From Glandiceps talaboti (taxonomy: Eukaryota; Hemichordata; Enteropneusta; Spengelidae), in the NCBI RefSeq assembly GCF_964340395.1, contig NC_135562.1:6883634-6947633 (forward strand): a stretch of DNA of 64,000 bases. The letters run 5' to 3'. Below, one piece after another: positions 11,174 through 22,458 of the stretch. Below the pieces are notes generated by a model, which searched no databases, had not been told where the DNA came from, and saw nothing but the letters and a program-made list of their open reading frames with translations. Every line of letters starts with the position of its first letter. The stretch's first letter is position 1. The position numbers and the translations under genes are program-made.

Positions 11174-11447
11174 TTTGAAATGAATATTCATGAGCTGGTT
11201 GTAATTTACATAATATATTCAGTGCTTTTCCGATTGGTATCTATGGAAATAAACAAATGAGGTTGGAATGTTATCTATGAACCGCGTGTGCTCGTTGGCT
11301 ATTGAAGTTTCTATAGCTCACCAAGTGCCAATGAGAGCTAGTATTACAAAACACTACTTGGATTCATTTCATACATAGCAACGCCTAGTTTATCAACCAA
11401 GCTGCCGAAGCAAACAGTTCATACATTCAGACCCTTCGAACAGACAG
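11174..11447. promoter_or_regulatory. probable bidirectional promoter between ATRAID and TEKT2
   Basis: The minus-strand ATRAID start codon is at 11173 and a candidate untranslated TEKT2 exon ends at 11447 (CAGACAG followed by GTATGTGAG). This leaves under 280 bp for both transcription starts. It holds an ATTGG box at 11233-11237 and a CCAAT box at 11328-11332 in opposite orientations, and an AGCAAC half-site (11388-11393) compatible with half of an RFX X-box, which would suit a cilium gene. No TATA box is evident. Promoter function is inferred from layout. Confidence 0.55.
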
Positions 11448-12416
11448 GTATGTGAGTGAATGTTTTTGTAATATTTATGTTTTTTTAGCCACTAATCCGA
11501 GATTTTGACCTAACGTTTACCTAAAACATGTCATTGGGATGACAATGACATTGGAGATGTGAAATCTACCGCGATTTTTAGTATAAATTTGGCACATTTT
11601 ATGGTTAGAAAATTATAGCATGTTGAAGTTGTTGGGTGTATCACATCACCGGGTAGTGTTGACATGTACGTTGTCACCGATAAGCACTTCTCTCTTTTAA
11701 GGCTGAGTAAGGGCGTAATTTAGCCATAATGTTGCAAAATCTTGTAAATACGTGTTCAAGCATTGTCAATGTGTCGATCTGTCTGCAAAATCCAAACGGA
11801 ATATTTAACCGGGGGGTAAATGACACCACTGACCTCCGTGAAAAGCATCGCCATTTTGTCTTCCACATTTTCCACTTGTAATCAGTAGAGCTGTATCGCT
11901 CGCTATCGATGATCAGGACAGTGTTTGTTGTAGACCATAAAACTCGATTCGAAAATGATTATCCTGGCAAATAAAGAATTTAAATTGAAGAGGAATTGAA
12001 TCTAGCGAGAAATATAAAGATGTTTTATATTGACATATTGAATAACTTTATGATTTTAAAGTGAACTATTTTGTATTTACTAATTTAGCTCAGCCTCAGG
12101 TTTAATATATTGCAACTGATTTCAAAATAACAGATAACATCTAATCACAACAATAATATTATGATCACGACAATATTTGACATGTGTGCCAATTCTGGTC
12201 ATTTAATACTGGTAACTTCAATAATTTAAAAATTAGGGATATTTTATCATTATGCTAACTTTTCAGCAGATTTCATGTAATGTAGCTAGCACATCATTTT
12301 ATATGAATTCAGAAATATCTATGCCACGAGCTAGTTGTCATGGCCTGGTGTATTTATGTTTTCCATTTTTTCATCGCAGTCAAACTAATCTTAGATTCTT
12401 TTGTTTTGCTTCACAG
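11448..12416 (+). other. candidate intron in the TEKT2 5' UTR
   Basis: It starts at a good donor (GTATGTGAG) and ends at TTTTGCTTCACAG before the start-codon exon. No coding exon or obvious repeat is seen inside. Confidence 0.5.
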
Positions 12417-12443
12417 TTGTAAGCAATTTCTAAATCATCAAAA

Positions 12444-15400
12444 ATGACTACAAAAACCGACATCAACTACAAAAGTGCTACTCACTTTGCCCCATCCGAC
12501 TGGCATACATCAAACTACGTCCTAGCCACCAACTCTGAACGTCAGCGCGATTCATCCCACCGCATCCGCCAGGAGGGACGTCAGTTGAGAAATGTAACCG
12601 ACAACAAAACATGGTGGGGAACACACGACAACACCACTCGTTTGTCTAACAGAATTGATGATATTGAGCAGTGGAGGCAAATTTTGGAGAAGACACTAGC
12701 AGACACTGATGAGGAAATTGCTAGGTTACAAGACGAGAAAGATGATGCAGAGCGTGCCTTGGAAGCTAAGGCCGTGCCTTTAGATGTGGCCATTGAATGT
12801 CTTACACTTAGAGATGGTAGAAAGTCAATTGATGTAGTTGATGATGATGTTGACCATGAACTTCATAAGGTAACTAACAACATTGCAGTACAGATATTGT
12901 ACTTTTTACTTTCTTAAGCTCTATTTGTCTGAAGGGTTAATCCAAGTGAAAAGATGACACAAACAAAAAGTGTCAATACATGATAGAAATGTTTGTTTGT
13001 TGTTTAGTTCCTTTTGAAACCCTCTTCAGATCAAGTACTGTTAAAAGGTTATGGCTCTGACAGGATTAGGCACAATTTGATGTAGTATTAAAATCTCATC
13101 TGGCAGATCTCTTGAAAAAGTTGAGTCTGGAACACAAGAATGATCCTTATTCCTATTATAATCCCTAAAGCTCCACTGATAAGATAACACTAATACAAAA
13201 CATTGGATCAGATCCCAGGCTAAGCTTAGCCATTTTCTAAACCAACTCTGAATAGTCAGTTTATCCATAGATCTTGGAAGGGACAGAACTATGGTTATCA
13301 TATAAAATGTAGTCAACTTTAGGTATTGAATATATATCTTCAAACAGCCAAGCTCATTTCATCTTCTTGGTGTTAGAAATTTGCTTTGTATACCTGACAT
13401 CATTTGTGTATTTGCTGTCAAATTATCTATTACAATTTACATTATCCTAAATCAATATTTCACCATTTTCCAATTTATAAAAATAATGAGTTTGTTAATT
13501 TGTTGTTGGAAACCAAACAAATTCTTCATTTCATGCCCTCATTATTACTGATAGGTGTAAAGAAAAGACATTGCCCCCCCCCCTCCTCCTTCCCACCCTC
13601 ATTTGAATGTACATGATACCTGTACATTCTAAATTCAACCATAGACATTGGAGAGAGTCTCTCCCTCCAACATCTATAATTCAGCATGGTAAATCAAGTA
13701 ATTGCAATGTGCATTTCTGAATCCGGAGGAGTTCTGTGCTGTGTGGTCAAAAAAATAGCGTGACAGGTCTTATGGTGAAGAAATATTAAAGAGATTCATT
13801 CATTCAATCTCAACCAGACTCAGGTTTTTGCATTTATTAGTGTTAGTTTATCAGTTGAGCTATTAGGATAATTTCTTTTGGAGAATATATTGTTGATGGT
13901 TCCAAGAATCAATAGGACAGTACAATATAGTTACTTTGGAATGGTAAATTGGAAACGAATGCGTCCAGAGAGAGAGACAACAATGCTGAATAACTAAATC
14001 ATTTCATGATCAAGATCTGTAGTAGACGGATCAAAGCATTGCATTCGTTTGCACTTTACCGTTCCAAAGTAACTATATTCTACTGTCGTATCATTTATTT
14101 TGTTCTGGACTAACTTTTTTCTTGATTTTAATCCTAAATCCTAATCTGACTGTGCCTTTAAGTAATGACAGTTTCTCATTTAAATTCTATCACAGAAATA
14201 ATTACTCTACATAGTTACCAATATTTCTAACTTATCCTGTTCTCATTTGTTTCCGTATAACAGGAAGTTGAAGTTATTGAAGGTGCTAAGGATGCTTTAC
14301 AACAGAAAGTTTCAGAATGTTTTGAGCAGTTATGTTTGCTTCAGGAGGCCCGCCAACAACTAGCAGCTGATCTCCGAGATAAATCCGAAGCTAAGGGAAT
14401 TGATACGTACTGCCGTGATTTGACTCAAGACTCTCCTGATATCTGTTTCCAACCTGATCCAACACGTACACCAAAGGGGTAAGGATAACTTAGAAACCTT
14501 TTTTTTTTTACTAATTCTCCAGATTAATGTAAAAAAAAGTTTGCTTCTTTAATTGGTAATATTTTATTGAAGTTCATGTATTGAATAAATAGAACTAACT
14601 TGCGTTGCTGTAGATTGTAATTTTCAAAAAAAAAACAAAAAAAAAAAACAAGAAACATAAAAAGATGCAATATTATTATACAGGACAGGGAAAAGAAGAC
14701 TTTAACAGCTTGATTGATTGATTGACTAATTGATTGATTGATCGATTGATATAAGCAAGTGTTTAACAGCACTGATATATATTTCAAGACCATAGACCTA
14801 CTTCATTTGTATACCACTCTGTTGATAACTGAGATGCAAAAATAAAATCTTGCAAAAAAATATGGAACTTTGAATTTGAAAAATTGTCATTCATTTGTTA
14901 TTGTCACCAACTGTGAATATTGTTGAATACACATGAAACCCATAGAAATATCATTAGATGAAAGTTCTGTACATGTGTGAAGCTCATAGAAATATCAATA
15001 ACTGGAAATTCGATAACACAATTTTCTATATTTCTGGGTAATGTTATTCTCATGTGCTTCATGCATACACACAATAGAATAGATTCACTGTATACTACAG
15101 ATACATCTTGCAAAACTAACAATTTCTAAATTCTTTGTCTAATCTGGTTCTGTGTATAGGAGTACCACACCTCAGACATGGGAAGATTACAGTCGTTACA
15201 ACAGAGACCGTGCTGTTGCCGAGATGAAGGCTTCTCAGAGACTCCGCGAAGCCAGCAAGGCAACCATTGCCAAGACTAACAATGATCTTGATGCCCAAAA
15301 ACAAGCACTTGATTACGCCTACAGAAAGAGGATACATGACATGGAGAAGGCTAAAGATGAAGATGAATGGCAGAAGAAAAATGTAAGTATGACTGAGATG

Positions 15401-16663
15401 ACGACCAAAAACAATAATCTCAAAAACATTTTTTATGATATAGTCTGCTTGCAGGCATTTAGGTAAGATGTGGAATTTGACTTGTTAAATGTAAAAAGGA
15501 TGGAAAGTTTGTCACTGGGTTTTTTGTATTTGGCAAATTATGTATTTTGAAAAAATGTCAGGTTTGTACATAGAATCAGTAAGCATTTTATTTTGTGATG
15601 TTTTCTAACTTTGTATATTGTCATAAAGAAACTTATCAACATATAGTGAAAATACTCAATTTAATGTATTTCAGTCATTCTTTTATGTTTTGTCGTACAA
15701 ATTTGGTAATTTCATCTTTATATTTGGTAAATAAATCACATCGTTTTTTCTCCGAGAGGTGACAATTTTGTAAAACATTTTGTAAGAAATTATTATGTCG
15801 TTCTTACCCAATTCTACTATCGTTTCAGACTGAAGAAGAAATAGCTGAGATGGAGAATGACATCCGTAATTTGAATGCTGCTATCAAGGCTAAAGATAAC
15901 CCACTGAAACTAGCAATGACCCGTCTAGAAAACCGTACTTATCGTCCAAATGTTGAGTTATGCAGAGATAATGCCCAGTATGGTCTGTGTGGTGAAGTAC
16001 AAGAAATTCAGAACAGTATCAAGGAACTCAAAGACAAACTTCAGGAGGCACAGTAAGTATAAGATATGTTTTTCTGAATTAAAATATTCATGAATGCCCT
16101 TTCTGTAATTCATGGGGCGCCCTCACAGTCACACATCAGGAAACCCCCTTTCATGGGTAATGAAGGCTGAGCAACAAATCTTACAGTCTAAGGAAAGCCC
16201 AGTACGTCCAACTTTTCACTATGTTTTGTTGATATTTTTCCATCCAAAATTACACTAAATATTTACCGGACACTTTCTTCTGTCTAATTAGCTGAATTTT
16301 CACCCTGTCTACAGGGTGCCCTCTGAGTCAGTTTGGTGTGCTACTGACCCCCAACTGATGCACACAATTTCTAGTTTCTATTTACCCTCAATTTATTGAG
16401 ATTAAATAGTGATCTTTAATAAAGGTCACTAACCCCATGTTTTTCCTTATTTTTGCAGTAATGCTCGTGATGCCCTTGAGAAACAGCTTTATCGTATAAA
16501 TGAAGATTTGGCAACCAAGAAGAACTCACTGGACCTTGACAAGAAGTGTATGGCAGTACGCGACAAACTGTCAACTGGACCAGTCACACAAACCAACCAG
16601 AACCTAGCAACATTCAAAACAGATAGAGAGTTATACTCAGCGAAGCAGAAACTCGTAGCATAG
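12444..16663 (+). CDS. TEKT2: Tektin-2, five coding exons, 430 aa
   Basis: Exons: 12444-12869, 14264-14478, 15160-15382, 15829-16052, 16459-16663, all GT/AG with matching phases; total 1,293 nt, 430 aa plus stop. By memory this equals human TEKT2 in length. Tektins are coiled-coil filament proteins bound inside the doublet microtubules of cilia and sperm flagella. The tektin signature RPNVELCRD is present (YRPNVELCRDNAQYGL in exon 4). TEKT2-specific stretches include LPDW-like SDWHTSNYVLATN near the N-terminus, PLDVAIECLTLR, DELHK-like DHELHK joined to EVEVIEGAK, FEQLCLLQEA and DPTRTPKGSTTPQTW. The start is the first ATG of the exon, preceded by TCAAAA. The gene looks intact. It is divergent from ATRAID. 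Confidence 0.97.
13916..14087. mobile_element. 172-bp MITE in TEKT2 intron 1
   Basis: The left end GACAGTACAATATAGTTACT and the right end AGTAACTATATTCTACTGTC are complementary with one mismatch. Pairing continues inward through TTTGGAATGGTAAA / TTTACCGTTCCAAA and ACGAATGC / GCATTCGT. No coding capacity; superfamily unknown. Confidence 0.85.
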
Positions 16664-16866
16664 ATAATTCTATATTCCAAAAAAAATATGAACATTTCTG
16701 AACTGATCTGTTTTTATGGGGGTTGGGGAGGGTTAAAATGATCTGGCGATAGATCATTGACCGACCATGGATGTATCGTGTGAGTGGGTGGGCTACGTTA
16801 CTTTGTACTGAACGAGGGAGTACAATTCTGAATCCGTCCTGTATTTTGTTTCTTCTGATCCCCATC

Positions 16867-16872
16867 AATAAA
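16867..16872 (+). terminator. TEKT2 polyadenylation signal
   Basis: AATAAA lies about 200 nt after the stop codon, giving a short 3' UTR. It is the first canonical hexamer downstream. Confidence 0.75.
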
Positions 16873-16889
16873 GGCAGTATTGCGTCTAA

Positions 16890-17563
16890 CACTGTGTGAT
16901 TTTTAGCATTTGCTGCAGAATATTGAGAGGGAGTACTATATGCTAATTAGCTGTTAAAGATGACCTTTGACCAGTATCTATGACCTTTGACACACTACCA
17001 TCTATGTATATATGAATTGCTCAAAGTTTGATCTCAAAACTCAAGTTATAGACTGTCAATGGATTTGCGAATTACTTTGCAACTATTTGTTTCTCTATAT
17101 CTTGCAAGGTGATGGAAACCAAAAGTGAAGTCGTCGTCAAAGCTTAGAAACTAAACTGCAAACTACCCAACTTTTTTTTAAGCGAAGTGTTTTGTTTTCT
17201 TTTGCATCAGTTTTACTTTCTTTGGTAAAGAATGTAGTGTGTATTGTATACCCGATCAGGATATTTACATAGTATGAAATTGACTACACTCGTAGACGCC
17301 AGCTTAGTAAATTTTAGACTTGCTATAATCACATATATATATTGTGTATGAGACAATAATTTACTCAACTTGCTCTGCATTTATTTCATTTGACTTTTAA
17401 ATTTCATTTTCCATATATGAAGAGAAAATATGCACTGTGTATAAAGTATGTTTTTCGTTATTTTAAATAAATCGTTTTGAAGTGTGAAATTATTTGTTGT
17501 CCGATCTTCTGTATCTGCTACCCTAATCTGATTAAAATCTTCATGGTGTAGGGAACTCAACAC
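16890..17563. other. intergenic, no gene seen
   Basis: AT-rich spacer downstream of TEKT2. Nothing beyond short runs and short meaningless frames. Confidence 0.5.
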
Positions 17564-17992
17564 GATTTCTTTATTTACCTCCAACTTTTACTGTCATTTG
17601 TTCTTTTTGTTCTGTAAGTGCCTTGTACCCAATCTGACATAATACCATAGGAGTTCTCGTACCAAATCTTGTGCTTACAAGTAGCCAACCAGAATCCGTC
17701 TTACAATATAACACTCGGCATTCGAAATTAAACAAACCGAACCACCAAACAATAACGGTAACACTGTTATCTGCACTCTGTGCTGGAGCTCTTTTCGAAC
17801 AGAGCATTCTGAAGTACTGTACCCACATGTTTCGGTGCATTACATGTTTTAGTTCATTGAGTAAATTCACTCAGCACTCTCATTTTCTCAAAGAACACCA
17901 ATGGTATTATGTCAGATGTAGGTATCAGGTACTCCCAGAACAACAAAAAAAGAACAAATTACAATAAAAGTAGGAGGTAAATAAAAGAAATC
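17564..17992. mobile_element. foldback MITE, 429 bp
   Basis: The left arm starts GATTTCTTTATTTACCTCC and continues through TTTGTTCTTTTTGTTCT and CTGACATAATACCAT. The right arm contains the complements ATGGTATTATGTCAG, AGAACAACAAAAAAAGAACA and GGAGGTAAATAAAAGAAATC. Overlapping reading frames inside on both strands are chance products of the inverted repeat. Confidence 0.82.
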
Positions 17993-19013
17993 ATGCCAAG
18001 TTCCTTACATCAGATTGTATCTATCCATGTCAGGGAAAGGATTGGATGGTCAGTGTTTGTGTCACAGTTACAAGTACAAGAGAAAGTTATAGTTCCATAA
18101 TACACCAGCTATAGTTAATTGTCTATCCAGCTGTGTGTAGTATCAGTGCATGTCATTCAGACTGTGTCTGTTAATACATGCACTCAAATTTAAAGGGGAA
18201 CACCACCACTCCAGCAAATAGTCATTCTCATAAACTTGGGATTCTGGAGACTTATGCAGAGATAATTTAACAATTCCACATCAAATAAATTTGTCCAAAA
18301 TTGAAGCTTATTTCACATTCATTCACTGTTCAGCCATGCCTCATGGGAGTCACCAGACACTGTACCACTGCTAGGACAATTTTTGTGAAGAAAATGCCTT
18401 TATTTCCTGTAGTGTGTCTCCTCTTGAAACTTCTGAATGAGAATGTTGTTTTGTTGCAGGACCTAACTTTGCTGCTGTTAATAAATATTCATATATATTG
18501 TGTTGATATATTTTTCTTCTTTAATCTCTTTGCATTTTTGTTTGTTTGTTTGTTTGTTTGTTTGTTTGTTTGTGTGTTTGTTTATTTGTCATAAACAAAA
18601 GGTTTGTGTCTCCTGTTGCAAAATATGATGTCAGAGATCAAAATGATTAAAACACATTTAAAATAAGTGTTCACATTACTTGAAGGATCTTTGCATTGAT
18701 TTTCCAAAATACAAAATCCACTTTGTGGCTTCTGATAGTGATCATGAAGATACTAGCAACCTTCTCCAATATGTCAGGAGCGTGCATTGATTACAAAACA
18801 AAAGTATTTCCTTGCACACGTTGGGGGCGCAAGCCATTTTTGACAGCCAAGCTCAAATTCCAAAGAAGATGTGTTTCCTGGATGTTACATGTAATACTAC
18901 GTATATCTGTTAGAGCATAGACAGTGGAGGGGTCTCTAGAGCAATGAAAAGGTGTAAAGAGAGATGAAAAAACAATCAAAGGTGGCTGTGATCTATCCCT
19001 GAATATCTCTCTC
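17993..19013. other. intergenic, includes (GTTT)n at 18538-18590
   Basis: No gene. A GTTT microsatellite lies at about 18538-18590. TTTAAAGGGGAACACCACC near 18191 resembles a transposon end. The pyrimidine-rich run ending CTCTC just before 19014 is the target of the LTR element that follows. Confidence 0.5.
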
Positions 19014-19862
19014 TGTAACGGACTTAATGCACTTATCATCGAAGCAAGGTATTTTCACGAACAGCGCCCTCTATCAAGAACATCGACGTTGTTAGTAGTT
19101 TCTGTACAAAGTTTATATCTGACTAGTTGTTGATGTTAGAGACTGTTTTATTGCAAATAAAGAGTAGTTGTAGTCCTAGAGTAAGTAATTTTACAGAATA
19201 CTTTGATGTCGATGCTTAACTTGTATGTTTTGGTCCCATGAATCAGTGCCGCTGAAAGCCATATCTCGCAACTTGTATTGAAAGATGTTCTTACGCACTG
19301 AAACATAGTTCCACGGTTATAGTAAAGTATGCATAGATTTTTGACTTTATTGTAACATTTCATACCTTGTTTATGGTCAGTCTGTGGTAGATGTAGTTTT
19401 GAGACAATCAGATTGATATTTAGTACATATTTCCTTTCATACATCGTGTAGTAATACAAAGAGTAGCGTATGTAAACAGATAGAACATTTTGTAACGAAC
19501 GAAGATGAAGTAACACAATTGTCATCAATATTTACCTAGAGTGCCAGCTAAAAGGCCCACGAGGTAGTATAACCTTTATATATTTGATTATTATAATGAT
19601 AGAAACCATTTTGTTTCATGATTTGTTAGTATCGAGTGTTTATAAGTCTTACCAAGCACTAGTTTGTAATTACATTCAGCGTATACCTGACCATGTGTAT
19701 TTCTAGGTCATGTAGTGTTTGTATTATGTTTCAAGTTCTCATGTAAGTTCCATTTGATTGATTTACCAGATCTTACGGTGGTGTAAGCAGAGTTCATTAA
19801 TAAAGGAATGCCATCAGTATAAAGATCGTGTTCGCCTAAGTTATTTAGTTGGTACCTCTACA
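19014..19862 (+). repeat. 5' LTR of the BEL/Pao element
   Basis: 849 bp, TGTAACGGAC ... CCTCTACA, nearly identical to 26688-27536. A TATA-like TATATATTTG near 19578 and AATAAAGG near 19800 are plausible promoter and poly(A) elements. Confidence 0.95.
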
Positions 19863-20655
19863 GTAAGATCTCTAGCCAACCAAGGCAACATAGAGAGAGA
19901 GAAGTAAGATCTGAAACCAGTAAAGAAACCTCAGAGAGCTAAGACATTAAACCAACAACAATATCCTAAAGAGAGAAGTAATATATCAACCCACAAGAGA
20001 CAAGCTACGAATGACTAGAGAGAAGTGAGATTTCTGTACCCAAGTAAACACAATAGAAGTGAAATCCACATCAAATTATAGTTATCCAAAGAAGGAAAGA
20101 ACCACATACATGTACAGGAGTAGCAAGATAACAAGAGAAATATATTACAACTTAAAGAGTGCAACAGTGGAGAGCTGACCAGATAGTATCAGAAGTTTGA
20201 ACACTAAAGCAACTGAAAACAAGTGAACATTGGACAAGAAGATTCCAAGCTGATATAAAAACAATTTAAAAATAGACATTACAGAAAGCAGTAACCCAGA
20301 GATATAGAGATATAGAGATAAGTAAAATGTGAACAGTGTAGTTGACCAAAGTATAAGGCAATACCCTTAAAGTGTATATTGACCAGTAATATTATGTAGA
20401 TTAGGTCTTGTCATATATACTACATTCTACTTAAAAATAAGTTCTGCTAAACGTGTGTTATAATATATACTCTCCAGTGCTTTTCATTGATAAATGTAAT
20501 AACTTGTTCTATACATGTACTTCAGTTATTGTTACAGTGTAAAAGTACATATTTGCATTCACACATAGATGTTATAGGTTGTTTGCCTGTGTAACATTAA
20601 CCGGTCATTGTTTTGTCAACTAACCCCATTTATCACAGCACATTTTCATTGTAAA

Positions 20656-22458
20656 ATGGCATCGAAAGAAGTAGCAGATCTGATTACAAAGATAGAGAAA
20701 GAAATAGAGGACTCCCAGGATGCCCTAGATGTAGAAGTTAATCAGACTGAAAGGGAGAGAATTCTAGACATGATGGAAGGAAACCAAAGGAAGTTCTTGG
20801 AGCTCAGTAAACCTGATGAGGATGAGACACAGAAACTCCGTAGGAGTAGCAGAACTCGCAAACCCACACAGAAAATGGCAGAATTTCTGGAGACAGAGAA
20901 AGTTAAAAGACATAAACAGCTAAAAAGTATCTTTGCTCAAAGGTATGAGGCTTGGAAGGCAGTAAGCAAAACTGGACGTGCAAAGTTGAAAGGTCATTGT
21001 ACGGAAGACTCACTTAATGGCATATTCAAGGCTCTAAACCAGTCTCGAGATGAAGTAATCCATGCTTATGAAGCAGTGCGTGAAGTTAGTCTTCCAGACA
21101 ATGAGATGCTGCGACAGACAGATGCATGTACAGCCATCACCAATCAACTGCTCCGAGTGGTTTCGAGTAGATGCAAGAGTGATGATGATGAAAGCTATGG
21201 GGACCTACTCCATGACATGCTGTTGTATGATGATAATGCTTCTATTTTCAGTACCACATCATGTAAAGTATCCGAGAGTACGTCTGTAAGGCGTGCAGAA
21301 GCTGCAGCTGAACTTGCAGCTCAGGAAGCAGAATTGAAAATGTTGAAGGCCAAACAAGTAAAGCAAGCTGAATTGGATGAACTTCAACGTCTACAGGAGC
21401 AGAAGAAAAGAGAGATGGAGTGTTTGGAAAGAGAGAAAGAGTTAGAGAAAGCCAAGGCTAAACTCAAAGTCTATGATGAAAGTTCTGGTCAACAGACCAC
21501 AATGCACCACACTACATACCCTACCTCTGTTCCAAATGATACAATTTCTCTCACTCGTGCGCTACAAGACAGTTTGACCATGAGTAGATTACCAATGCCA
21601 GAGCCATCTGTATTCATGGGGGATCCTCTTCAGTATGTGCAGTGGAAAACAAGTTTCAAAACCCTTATTGAAAACAAAGGTATCACTGCTGCAGAGAAGA
21701 TGTATTACTTGAGGCGATACCTATCAGGGGATGCATTAAGGGCAGTTGGGGGTTTCTTTTACAGTAATTCTGAGGATTCATATAGAGGAACATGGAACCT
21801 TTTGGAAGAGCGCTATGGCCATCCTTTCATAATTCAGAGGGCGTTCAGGGATAAATTGTCCAAGTGGCAGAGGATTGGACCCAAGGACTCAGTCGGTCTA
21901 CAAGAATTTGCTGATTTCCTCAAGGCCTGTAGGGATGCCATACCACACGTGCCTGAACTAGGTATTTTGAGTGACTGTGAGGAAAATCGGAAGTTATTAG
22001 TAAAGTTACCAGATTGGGCTGCTGCACGATGGAATCGGAAGGTGACAGAGATGATGGACAGCACAAGCAAGTATCCAAACTTTGAGGACTTTGTCACATT
22101 TGTAGCCAAAGAAGCACGCACTGCATGCAATCCTATTTCATCACTTCATGCCATAAGGGAAAGTGGCACCTTTGAAAGAGATGCAGGAGGAAGAAGAGGA
22201 TACAATCGAAGCAAAGGCACTACTTTAGCCACAGAGTCAACAGAAGTTAACAAACATAAAGAGAAAACAACATCTGACTCCAATACATACACACCCAAAC
22301 TTGCCTTTTATGTAGGAAGTCGGATCATCAGATTAACACATGTCCTGAGTTCAAGAGTAAGACTTTGGAGCAGAGAAAACAGTTTGTACAGGAAAACAGA
22401 GTATGCTTCAGCTGTCTCAAGAGAGGACATAATTCCAGAGAATGCCGACGAAAACTAA
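20656..22458 (+). CDS. gag region of the BEL/Pao element (fossil)
   Basis: This part encodes an acidic, lysine-rich coiled-coil N-terminal half, with a long heptad-like stretch rich in E, K, L and A at 21290-21480, followed by the Pao-type gag domain. It contains PEPSVFMGDPLQYVQWKTSF, which matches the DUF1759 capsid-like family of BEL/Pao elements, then YLRRYLSGDALRAVGGF and LLEERYGHPF. It would build the intracellular particle. An ATG at 20608 is also in frame, but the one at 20656 begins the more typical N-terminus. Treated as part of a fossil element. Confidence 0.85.
   Translation: MASKEVADLITKIEKEIEDSQDALDVEVNQTERERILDMMEGNQRKFLELSKPDEDETQKLRRSSRTRKPTQKMAEFLETEKVKRHKQLKSIFAQRYEAWKAVSKTGRAKLKGHCTEDSLNGIFKALNQSRDEVIHAYEAVREVSLPDNEMLRQTDACTAITNQLLRVVSSRCKSDDDESYGDLLHDMLLYDDNASIFSTTSCKVSESTSVRRAEAAAELAAQEAELKMLKAKQVKQAELDELQRLQEQKKREMECLEREKELEKAKAKLKVYDESSGQQTTMHHTTYPTSVPNDTISLTRALQDSLTMSRLPMPEPSVFMGDPLQYVQWKTSFKTLIENKGITAAEKMYYLRRYLSGDALRAVGGFFYSNSEDSYRGTWNLLEERYGHPFIIQRAFRDKLSKWQRIGPKDSVGLQEFADFLKACRDAIPHVPELGILSDCEENRKLLVKLPDWAAARWNRKVTEMMDSTSKYPNFEDFVTFVAKEARTACNPISSLHAIRESGTFERDAGGRRGYNRSKGTTLATESTEVNKHKEKTTSDSNTYTPKLAFYVGSRIIRLTHVLSSRVRLWSRENSLYRKTEYASAVSREDIIPENADEN

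Noticed and set aside
17571-17967. Two 98-99 aa frames on opposite strands
   Set aside because: They overlap inside the arms of a foldback MITE and have no domain similarity.
19148-19528. A 126-aa minus-strand frame repeated at 26822-27202
   Set aside because: It lies in both LTRs and is repeated only because the LTRs are; no recognisable protein.
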